The notes under the pieces are model-generated. The model saw only the letters and a program-made list of their open reading frames with translations. It searched no databases and was not told the origin of the DNA. The translations under genes were made by a program, and so were the position numbers. From JBDRMN01 sp043812055 (GTDB lineage: Bacteria > Patescibacteriota > Gracilibacteria > JAHISY01), in contig JBDRMN010000002.1 of assembly GCA_043812055.1 (NCBI GenBank), positions 1-14,980 on the forward strand: 14,980 bases of DNA, in the 5' to 3' direction. This document shows, piece after piece, positions 1-4,808 of this stretch; the first letter of the stretch is position 1, and every line of letters begins with the position of its first letter.

Positions 1-56
1 AGGATGATGTGGAAATCACAGCGGTAGATGCAGTGGGCTTGGGTTTTGAACTTCAT
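1..56 (-). CDS. tnpA: IS200/IS605-type transposase TnpA, N-terminal fragment cut by the window edge
   Basis: Only the first 18 codons are inside the window; the rest lies beyond position 1. The ATG is at 56-54 and the peptide reads MKFKTQAHCIYRCDFHII. From memory this resembles the start of IS200/IS605 Y1 (HUH) transposases, which open with a short polar stretch, then an aromatic-rich strand ending in a Tyr/Phe-His-hydrophobic pattern. The HUH motif and catalytic Tyr would lie outside the window, so the family call rests on these residues alone. No Shine-Dalgarno is visible. A perfect 9-bp hairpin lies 40 bp upstream (97-118), where IS200-type elements carry a subterminal left-end hairpin. 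Such elements transpose as single strands and lack terminal inverted repeats. A REP-associated (RAYT) relative is possible but fits the first residues less well. Confidence 0.5.
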   Translation of the reverse strand, partial: MKFKTQAHCIYRCDFHII

Positions 57-96
57 GGGAAGTTCAGTTTAACGCAAGATTTTGGAAGAACTACAT

Positions 97-118
97 CTCC
101 GGGTCAGTAGACCCGGAG
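97..118. other. Perfect hairpin, probable left-end hairpin of the IS200-like element or a terminator
   Basis: The arms CTCCGGGTC (97-105) and GACCCGGAG (110-118) pair perfectly over 9 bp around the tetraloop AGTA. The hairpin sits between the end of the cyclic-nucleotide-binding gene and the start of the partial transposase. It could be the subterminal hairpin that IS200/IS605 TnpA recognises, or an intrinsic terminator for the upstream gene. No strong T-run follows on either strand, which favours the transposon reading. TTAC on the minus strand at 128-125, just outside the hairpin, could be a target-type tetranucleotide at the element boundary; this is speculative. Confidence 0.6.
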
Positions 119-151
119 GGTTTAGTAAGGTATGCCTAAAAACCCTCACCA

Positions 152-172
152 CCAACTACTAACTACCCACTC
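152..172. repeat. Degenerate 7-bp tandem repeat over the 3' end of the cNMP-binding gene
   Basis: Three phased heptamers can be read on the plus strand: CCAACTA (152-158), CTAACTA (159-165) and CCCACTC (166-172). They cover the stop codon (159-161) and the last codons of the cyclic-nucleotide-binding gene, so the GVGS tail is encoded by repeat-like DNA. Similar 7-bp periodicity occurs in other spacers of the window. Confidence 0.4.
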
Positions 173-566
173 CGGAGTTTTCCTTGATCCGTTTTGAAAT
201 CTCATCCAGCACTTCGGTCGGCAGACCGAATTTGATGTAATTAAATGTCGCTGTAGGCAAAAAAAGCACAGTCAGACTCTCTGAACTGGCTCGCACCGTA
301 GCTGTGCGTGGCTTCGCTGAAAGCAGCGCCAGTTCCCCAAAAAAGTCATTGGCCTTGAGCGTGGCAACCTTGTCGGCACCCCGCAGTACGGTCACTTCCC
401 CGGAAACAATGATGTACATTCCTTTCGACTCCTCCCCTTTCTCGACCACTGTGGCTCCCTGCTTGTGGCTCTCCTGCCGGCAACCCTGGGCAATCGCCTC
501 CCATTGCTTAGCACCCAGGCCTTTGAAAAAAGGAATTGTCCGTAGAGTTTCGATTTCGGCGCCCAT
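159..566 (-). CDS. Stand-alone cyclic-nucleotide-binding domain protein
   Basis: The 135-residue protein is essentially one cNMP-binding (Crp/cap family) beta-barrel with no DNA-binding or enzymatic domain. It opens with the usual helix (LRTIPFFKGL, residues 8-17). The GxIVSGEV-type hairpin is at about 51-58. The phosphate-binding cassette reads FGELALLSAKPRTATVRA (76-93). E78 and R87 match the residues that in CRP/PKA hold the ribose 2'-OH and the cyclic phosphate, so ligand binding is likely intact. It lies 36 bp downstream of an adenylyl cyclase on the same strand and is probably co-transcribed and cAMP-responsive. Its output is unclear: it may act through a protein partner. The ATG at 566-564 has no Shine-Dalgarno; the overlapping ATG at 570-568 is out of frame. 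Confidence 0.85.
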   Translation of the reverse strand: MGAEIETLRTIPFFKGLGAKQWEAIAQGCRQESHKQGATVVEKGEESKGMYIIVSGEVTVLRGADKVATLKANDFFGELALLSAKPRTATVRASSESLTVLFLPTATFNYIKFGLPTEVLDEISKRIKENSGVGS

Positions 567-602
567 GCATGGGGGGTTAAGTTACTAGGAAAATACCACG
601 TT

Positions 603-2624
603 TTATTTACTTTTCAAAACTGTCGCCCCCCGCCAGCCATGTCGCGGCGGATGCTTGTGGAAAAAAGCAATTTTCCCGAGCATTACTCTGGAGGCAGGGT
701 GTTTGATCTGGCGGTAAAGCTTGACGGCTGACTTGAAATCCCGCCTCAAGTAAGCTTCGAACGCCTCTTGACTGCGCTGAACAAGTTTCAGCTGCGCAGC
801 TGAGGCATCCTTCCGCACAGCAATTAATTCAAAAATTTCGGTGAATTTTCGACGGCCCATAACGATCACTCGGTCCAGCGGCCGGGCCAGCAGGACGGAC
901 TTTACCCGCCGATAAGTTTCCCCGGAGATAAGGATCTGTGTGCCGTAAATCTTGTTGACACCTTCGAGCCGGGAAGCGAGATTCACCACATCCCCCACGG
1001 CAGTGTAATTGAAGCGCGTCGAGAGCCCCAGATTACCCACGATGGCCGGACCGGTGTGGATGCCGATACGGGTGCGGAGGGAAGTCTTGAAGCGGGAAGT
1101 CTGGTTGAGTTGCTGTAGCACTTGTTGGCAACATAACGCGGCCTGGCAGGCCAGCAAAGCGTGCTGTGAATTCTGGAGCGGAGCATTCCAAAAAGCCATC
1201 ACTGCATCACCGATGTATTTGTCGAGAGTGCCCTCGTGTTTCAGGATCACTTGCGTCAGCTTGCCCAGATAAAGATTCAGCAGGCGCACCACCCCGGCCG
1301 GAGTGAGCTTCTCGGAGATACCCGTGAAACCCTCGATATCGGAAAAGAAAAGTGTCAGCTCGCGTTTCACTCCGCCCAGACCCAGAGCCTTGGGATTATT
1401 GGTAATCCGTTGTACCAGCACCGGTGAGAGGTAACATGAGAAAGCGTTCCGAAGATAATGGAGTTCTCGATCCTCCCCGAAATAGCGCCAAGCCAGTGCT
1501 GTGAGAAAAATTAGCAAAGTGCCCCCCCAGAGGTAAGCAAAGGGTAGGAGCAGACCGATTTCAAACGTGTACAAGGCTGCCGCCAGCTCGGCAATCAGGG
1601 CCGCCCCGAGGGCCAGGAGCATGCCGACCAGCGAAAGGAAGTGCATTAACAGGCCCAGCAACGTGAGCAGGACAACAATCAGAGCGATTCCCAGTAGCGG
1701 ACTCAAATTTTGTAAACTTTCACCCGCCAGCAAGGTTTGAATGATATTTGCGTGGATCTCCACACCCGGCATGGCCACCCCTCCCGATACCGGGGTGAGT
1801 TGCTCGTCATGAATACCGCTGGCGCCGGCCACCCCGATCAGCACGATTTTGTCTTTCACCAAGGCAGAATTGAAATCATTGTGAAACACATCGGCGAAAG
1901 CCAGGCGCGGAAAACTCCCGGGTTCTCCGAAAAAGTTGATCAAAAATGAATCCCCCTCAACCGGAAGTATGATCGGTCCGTAGGATTTGTTCAAAGCGTA
2001 CGCAGGACGGAGTTTTTGCCGCGTGAGGATGAATTGATCAGCGGTGATTTCCGGAGATTGTTCGGGAATTCCGAGAAAACGCTTGATAATTTCCACGGCA
2101 AAAATGGAATGCTCACTGTCGCGCACCAGCGGCACCCGCCGCACCACACCATCCACCTGATCACTCCCTACATTTACAAAACCATACGCAGCCACTTGCC
2201 GGAATTGCGGCAGCGGCAGGAGCTGCCCGGTTTCACTTTTTTCGGCAGCCAGGACACTGCCCGGTACTCGTCGGAGGGCGGCCTGCAGTCCGGCATCATC
2301 GGCAGCCTCAGCACTTTCGCTGAAGAGTACGTCCAGGCCGATCACGGCTACACCGGCTGCTTGCAGGTTCTCAATCACCTGGGCGTAGTAAGTCCGCCGC
2401 CAATCCGGGAAGCGACCCAGGTCCGGATCAGCGATACTCGCGTCATCGATCGTCACCAGCACGATCTCGTCTCCCGTTCTGTTTTCGGTGGAATAAATCT
2501 TGTCCTGCAGGGCCAGCTGCCACCCACCGAAGATGCCAAAGAAATAAAAGGCTCCCCAAATAATCGCATTCAAAACACTCATCCCAATTGCAACGATAAT
2601 CTTTTTGCGTTTGGCCTTTAGCAC
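603..2624 (-). CDS. CHASE2-domain class III (IIIb-like) adenylyl cyclase, membrane-bound
   Basis: The 673-residue protein should make cAMP from ATP under control of an extracytoplasmic sensor. In order: a TM helix (about 9-31), a CHASE2 domain (about 35-300), three TM helices (about 310-330, 331-354, 356-379), a class III cyclase domain (about 395-600) and an alpha-helical TPR-like tail (about 612-640). Metal-binding aspartates are D429 (FFSDIEGFT) and D473 (KYIGDAVMAFW). K469 is the adenine-specifying lysine, and N548 and R552 (VVNLASR) are the transition-state residues. The second specificity position is T541 rather than Asp. Lys/Thr is the class IIIb signature, a group that includes bicarbonate-responsive cyclases such as cyanobacterial CyaC. 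Homodimerisation is expected. The start is GTG (2624-2622), with an in-frame TAG upstream and no Shine-Dalgarno. A cNMP-binding gene follows. Confidence 0.88.
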   Translation of the reverse strand: MLKAKRKKIIVAIGMSVLNAIIWGAFYFFGIFGGWQLALQDKIYSTENRTGDEIVLVTIDDASIADPDLGRFPDWRRTYYAQVIENLQAAGVAVIGLDVLFSESAEAADDAGLQAALRRVPGSVLAAEKSETGQLLPLPQFRQVAAYGFVNVGSDQVDGVVRRVPLVRDSEHSIFAVEIIKRFLGIPEQSPEITADQFILTRQKLRPAYALNKSYGPIILPVEGDSFLINFFGEPGSFPRLAFADVFHNDFNSALVKDKIVLIGVAGASGIHDEQLTPVSGGVAMPGVEIHANIIQTLLAGESLQNLSPLLGIALIVVLLTLLGLLMHFLSLVGMLLALGAALIAELAAALYTFEIGLLLPFAYLWGGTLLIFLTALAWRYFGEDRELHYLRNAFSCYLSPVLVQRITNNPKALGLGGVKRELTLFFSDIEGFTGISEKLTPAGVVRLLNLYLGKLTQVILKHEGTLDKYIGDAVMAFWNAPLQNSQHALLACQAALCCQQVLQQLNQTSRFKTSLRTRIGIHTGPAIVGNLGLSTRFNYTAVGDVVNLASRLEGVNKIYGTQILISGETYRRVKSVLLARPLDRVIVMGRRKFTEIFELIAVRKDASAAQLKLVQRSQEAFEAYLRRDFKSAVKLYRQIKHPASRVMLGKIAFFHKHPPRHGWRGATVLKSK

Positions 2625-2645
2625 GGGTAATAGCTTAGCATTTGG

Positions 2646-2669
2646 AGGTTCTAGGTTCTAGGTTCTAGG
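2646..2669. repeat. Perfect 7-bp tandem repeat, AGGTTCT x3
   Basis: Three perfect copies of AGGTTCT occupy 2646-2652, 2653-2659 and 2660-2666 and are followed by AGG. They lie in the spacer between the protease gene and the cyclase start. The same heptamer recurs on the minus strand at 12961-12955, in the spacer downstream of the CcdA-like gene. Confidence 0.8.
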
Positions 2670-2699
2670 GACTAAGTAAGCAAGTAATTCAACGACCCA

Positions 2700-2731
2700 A
2701 AGACTTAGAGACTTAAAGACCTAGAGGTTCA
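2700..2731. repeat. Degenerate 8-bp tandem repeat overlapping the 3' end of sprT
   Basis: Four phased octamers are AAGACTTA (2700), GAGACTTA (2708), AAGACCTA (2716) and GAGGTTCA (2724). The stop codon of the SprT-like gene (TAA at 2715-2713) and its last residues, EPLGL, are encoded inside this array. The 3' end of the gene has therefore either grown into, or been replaced by, spacer repeat DNA. A related 15-mer is found on the other side of the gene at 3227-3241. Confidence 0.55.
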
Positions 2732-3183
2732 AACACCACCCTAAACTCATGCGAATACCGCCCCCCGTTTTTTTCCTTACAGCACAGTCCGCACGCGACA
2801 CGCTGGCGACGGCGAAAGGCTGGGAAGCTACGGCCGCAGCTCACACACCTGGCGGCATATTTGGCTGGTGGCGTCTTTACTTCTCCCTCCTTGTAACAGC
2901 GCTTGGCCCGGCAACCCAGCGACCGTGCAATGTCCTGCCACTCCCGTCCGTGCGCCACTCCCCGCCTGCCAGTCAAAGCGTGCGCGATTTCGTGGAGGAG
3001 AGTATCCCGGACGAGTGAAGGAGAATTCAGCTCGGTGAGAATCCGCGAGAGCGAGATTGCTTTCAGCGTGAGATTACAGCAGCCAAAGCGCCGCCGAGAA
3101 CGGTCAAACTTAAACTGCCAACCTTTTAGATTGTGCTTGCAGAATAACTGAGTAGCGAGAGTTTTAGCATTGAGCAAATTCAC
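2713..3183 (-). CDS. SprT-like zinc metalloprotease domain protein
   Basis: The 156-residue protein has the SprT/Spartan-type fold signatures. An N-terminal half (KGWQFKFDRSRRRFGCCN) leads to the HExxH zinc/catalytic motif at 64-68 (HEIAH). The third zinc ligand is probably H78 (GVAHGREW), followed by W82. A C-terminal zinc ribbon uses C113/C116 (CVSC) and C131/C134 (CGLC). Its length is normal for bacterial SprT-like proteins. Their physiological role is poorly defined; eukaryotic Spartan degrades DNA-protein crosslinks, and similar activity here is inference. The start is GTG (3183-3181), or possibly the TTG two codons later. No Shine-Dalgarno is present and a -10-like TAAAAT lies only 7 nt upstream. 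The final FEPLGL is encoded in repeat-like spacer DNA, so the C-terminus may differ from homologues. Confidence 0.88.
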   Translation of the reverse strand: MNLLNAKTLATQLFCKHNLKGWQFKFDRSRRRFGCCNLTLKAISLSRILTELNSPSLVRDTLLHEIAHALTGRRGVAHGREWQDIARSLGCRAKRCYKEGEVKTPPAKYAARCVSCGRSFPAFRRRQRVACGLCCKEKNGGRYSHEFRVVFEPLGL

Positions 3184-3190
3184 GGAGAGG

Positions 3191-3196
3191 ATTTTA
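3191..3196 (-). promoter_or_regulatory. Candidate -10 box for sprT (possibly leaderless transcript)
   Basis: TAAAAT on the minus strand matches the -10 consensus in 5 of 6 positions and lies within GCTAAAAT. Only 7 nt separate it from the GTG start, so transcription would begin at or next to the start codon. TTGGGA, 19 nt further upstream, is a weak -35 candidate. Confidence 0.3.
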
Positions 3197-3202
3197 GCGC
3201 GG

Positions 3203-3283
3203 ACACTCCTAATAATCCCAACTCAAAAGACCTAAAGGCTCGCAACATGGAACAACCAACACTATCCACTAACACTCCTAATA
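3203..3283. repeat. 12-bp direct repeat in the spacer between rpsG and sprT
   Basis: ACACTCCTAATA occurs at 3203-3214 and again at 3272-3283, 69 bp apart. The second copy contains the rpsG stop codon (3280-3278). It may reflect local duplication. A separate 15-mer, AAGACCTAAAGGCTC, at 3227-3241 differs at two positions from 2716-2730 on the far side of sprT. Confidence 0.5.
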
Positions 3284-3751
3284 CTTGGCCAAATGCGCAA
3301 ACGCCTTATTCGCCGCAGCCATGCGGTGGATGTCTTCCTTCTTTTTACACGCCGGGCCTTCCCCTTTCGCCGTCTCAAAAATAACACTGGCTAATTTCTT
3401 GTAAACCGGTTTGCCCTTGCCTCCTCTCGCCGCTTCGAGAATCCAGCGCATCGAGAGAATGCGTTGACGGTTGGGGTTGACCTCGGTGGGAACCTGGTAG
3501 ACACCACCGCCGACCCGCTTCGGTCGAACCTCGATCGAGGGGGAAGCTTGCTCGATCGCGAGAGCAAAAGTTTCCACAGGCTGCTTGGACCCCAGGCGCT
3601 TCAGCTCCTCCAACATATCAGCAAAAATCTTCCGGGCGGTTGATTTCTTACCGCCCAGCATGATGTAGTTGATGAATTTCTCCTGGAGCGGATCAGCGCC
3701 CGGTAGCAGGCGTGATTTGAACGGAATCCCGTTGATAAAAGTTCTTTTCAT
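3278..3751 (-). CDS. rpsG: 30S ribosomal protein S7
   Basis: The 157 residues match bacterial S7 throughout. This protein nucleates assembly of the 30S head by binding the 3' domain of 16S rRNA and lies near the E-site tRNA. Recognisable stretches are DPLQEKFINYIMLGGKKSTA (20-39), the beta-hairpin region VGGGVYQVPTEV and the arginine/asparagine-rich NRQRILSMRWIL segment. The C-terminal helix with HRMAAANKAFAHLAKY is intact. The ATG is at 3751-3749, without a Shine-Dalgarno, and the stop is TAG. It is separated from rpsL by an 81-residue peptide gene, whereas the two are normally adjacent. In E. coli S7 represses its operon by binding mRNA between rpsL and rpsG; the insertion would disrupt such a site. 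No fusA follows; a SprT-like gene comes next. Confidence 0.97.
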   Translation of the reverse strand: MKRTFINGIPFKSRLLPGADPLQEKFINYIMLGGKKSTARKIFADMLEELKRLGSKQPVETFALAIEQASPSIEVRPKRVGGGVYQVPTEVNPNRQRILSMRWILEAARGGKGKPVYKKLASVIFETAKGEGPACKKKEDIHRMAAANKAFAHLAKY

Positions 3752-3804
3752 GCTGATTAAAGATTACTAATTAATTCACCTTTAATTGGAGATAATGTTG
3801 TGGA

Positions 3805-3813
3805 ATTTTAGCA
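3805..3813 (-). promoter_or_regulatory. Candidate extended -10 promoter for rpsG
   Basis: The minus strand reads TGCTAAAAT, an extended -10 (TGn + TAAAAT), in the AT-rich 98-bp spacer between the 81-residue gene and rpsG. The predicted start would be near 3798, giving a leader of about 47 nt. No good -35 is seen (CTTTTA at the right distance), so this is a sequence-only suggestion. Confidence 0.3.
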
Positions 3814-3849
3814 GAAAAAAATTATTTTAAAAGGATTGTTTAAAAAAGA

Positions 3850-4095
3850 TCACCCAGCCCAGCCATAAGTCATGGCTCCTCCAGCCCAGCCATAGGAACG
3901 TTCTGCATTATTCGAATCGCTCCCTTTTTTTGCTTCGCGTCTCATTTTGACCAAAGTGGCTCTTATCGATTCCCTAGTGGATGGGTCTTCTTTTTTCTCA
4001 ACCGCGGATACAAGAGCTGCAAGTTCAGTTTTTAGTTCGTCCATTGTTTCGGATAGATCAACACCTTGATCTCCGTTGCTTTTAGATTGTTCCAT
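3850..4095 (-). CDS. Small protein with a repeated YGWAG tail; candidate modified-peptide precursor
   Basis: I do not recognise a family. The 81 residues split into two parts. Residues 1-66 are polar, charged and probably helical (ETMDELKTELAALVSAVEKK at 16-35), with no signal peptide and no cysteine. Residues 67-81 are SYGWAGGAMTYGWAG and contain two exact YGWAG copies (68-72 and 77-81); the second ends on the stop codon. At DNA level this is a 14-bp direct repeat (3854-3867 and 3881-3894) with a 27-bp period. A charged leader plus a short repeated Gly/aromatic tail resembles a RiPP precursor, but no modification enzyme or transporter is in the window, so this is inference. A protein-binding tail is an alternative. 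The ATG at 4095-4093 has no Shine-Dalgarno, a promoter-like sequence lies upstream and the stop is TGA. It sits between rpsL and rpsG, usually adjacent genes. Confidence 0.7.
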   Translation of the reverse strand: MEQSKSNGDQGVDLSETMDELKTELAALVSAVEKKEDPSTRESIRATLVKMRREAKKGSDSNNAERSYGWAGGAMTYGWAG

Positions 4096-4127
4096 TATTT
4101 TTAGAGTTAAATCATAAATAAAAGGGT

Positions 4128-4159
4128 GTTATATTGGCAGCTCAAACCACCCCTGTCAA
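4128..4159 (-). promoter_or_regulatory. Candidate promoter upstream of the YGWAG peptide gene
   Basis: On the minus strand a perfect -35 hexamer TTGACA (4159-4154) is followed by TATAAC (4133-4128). The spacing is 20 nt, longer than the optimal 17; shifted -10 readings at 17-18 nt are poorer. If used, transcription would start near 4121, about 26 nt before the ATG of the 81-residue gene. That would give it, and perhaps rpsG, a transcript independent of rpsL. Confidence 0.4.
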
Positions 4160-4194
4160 CCCTTTAGATTCAGCAAAAACAAGCCTGTTCCCTG

Positions 4195-4222
4195 TTTTAC
4201 GTTTCAAGTTTCACGTTAAACC
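4195..4222. repeat. Degenerate 7-bp tandem repeat downstream of rpsL
   Basis: Phased heptamers on the plus strand are TTTTACG (4195), TTTCAAG (4202), TTTCACG (4209) and TTAAACC (4216). They abut the rpsL stop codon at 4225-4223. This is one of several period-7 spacers in the window. Confidence 0.55.
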
Positions 4223-4651
4223 CTACCTCTTCGCCTCCTTGACTCGTTTCGCCCCATATTTACTCCGCCCCTGTCTCCTTTCATTCACACCCTGGGTATC
4301 CAGCACCCCTCGGATAATGTGATAACGCACACCCGGGATATCCTTCACTCGACCACCCCGGATCGTGACCACTGAGTGCTCCTGGAGGTTGTGGCCCTCG
4401 CCAGGAATGTAAGCGATCACTTCATAACCGTTGGTGAGACGCACACGGGCGACTTTCCGCACGGCCGAGTTTGGTTTCTTCGGTGTCGTGGTGTAAACAC
4501 GCACACAGACACCGCGTTTCTGCGGACAGCCCATTCGCATCACTCGTGACGTTCCTTTGAGCGAGTTGCTGATCGACTGCAACGCCGGCGATTTGGATTT
4601 CTTGATCGGTGTGCGGCGACGTTTGCGGACTAGTTGGTTAATGGTAGGCAA
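4223..4651 (-). CDS. rpsL: 30S ribosomal protein S12
   Basis: The 142-residue protein is a clear S12, part of the decoding centre of the small subunit. It begins PTINQLVRKRR like homologues, which fixes the start at an unusual TTG codon (4651-4649) with no Shine-Dalgarno. The highly conserved loop TTTPKKPNSA is at 54-63; K58 and K59 correspond to E. coli K42/K43. GGRVKDIPGVRYH is at 99-111; K103 corresponds to K87, and D104 to the aspartate methylthiolated in many bacteria. These positions carry wild-type residues, so no S12-type streptomycin resistance is suggested. The stretch SISNSLKGTSRVMRMG before CPQKRGVC is longer than in E. coli, but similar longer forms are common in Gram-positive S12. 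The gene follows rpoC by 157 bp and ends in TAG. Confidence 0.97.
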   Translation of the reverse strand: MPTINQLVRKRRRTPIKKSKSPALQSISNSLKGTSRVMRMGCPQKRGVCVRVYTTTPKKPNSAVRKVARVRLTNGYEVIAYIPGEGHNLQEHSVVTIRGGRVKDIPGVRYHIIRGVLDTQGVNERRQGRSKYGAKRVKEAKR

Positions 4652-4679
4652 TTTCTAAAGATTAGGTTTTTGAATGTTG

Positions 4680-4699
4680 AGGCAATTCATGAATTGCCT
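4680..4699. repeat. Perfect 20-bp palindrome between rpoC and rpsL
   Basis: AGGCAATTCATGAATTGCCT equals its own reverse complement and is centred on CATG. It sits between the rpoC 3' end and the rpsL TTG. It could fold as a hairpin in the transcript, be a REP-like element, or serve as a protein site. No T-run makes it a convincing terminator. It shares its CATG centre with the longer palindrome at 12865-12894. Confidence 0.75.
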
Positions 4700-4720
4700 T
4701 TACGGCTCTTGGTCAGAGTT

Positions 4721-4748
4721 TTCTTAATTCTTAATTCTTACTCCTTAA
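4721..4748. repeat. Degenerate 7-bp tandem repeat, TTCTTAA-like
   Basis: Phased units on the plus strand are TTCTTAA (4721), TTCTTAA (4728), TTCTTAC (4735) and TCCTTAA (4742). They lie in the spacer between the rpoC stop and rpsL. Confidence 0.65.
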
Positions 4749-4808
4749 TCCTTTTCACGATTTTCGGGATTCTACCAACCTTTTTATTTTTTGCCAAGCT
4801 TTGATATC

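Noticed and set aside
3..110. Plus-strand open frame ending TAG at 108-110, as the tail of a convergent gene
   Set aside because: It is antisense to the recognisable transposase start (56-1), and its stop lies in the hairpin loop. The minus-strand peptide matches a known family pattern better; the plus-strand residues match nothing I recognise.
2016..2621. Plus-strand open frame of 201 codons opposite the CHASE2 domain
   Set aside because: It is antisense to a well-supported sensor domain and its translation looks like low-complexity antisense sequence.
2646..2669. CRISPR-like array
   Set aside because: The units are 7 bp with no spacers, so it is a microsatellite-type tandem repeat.
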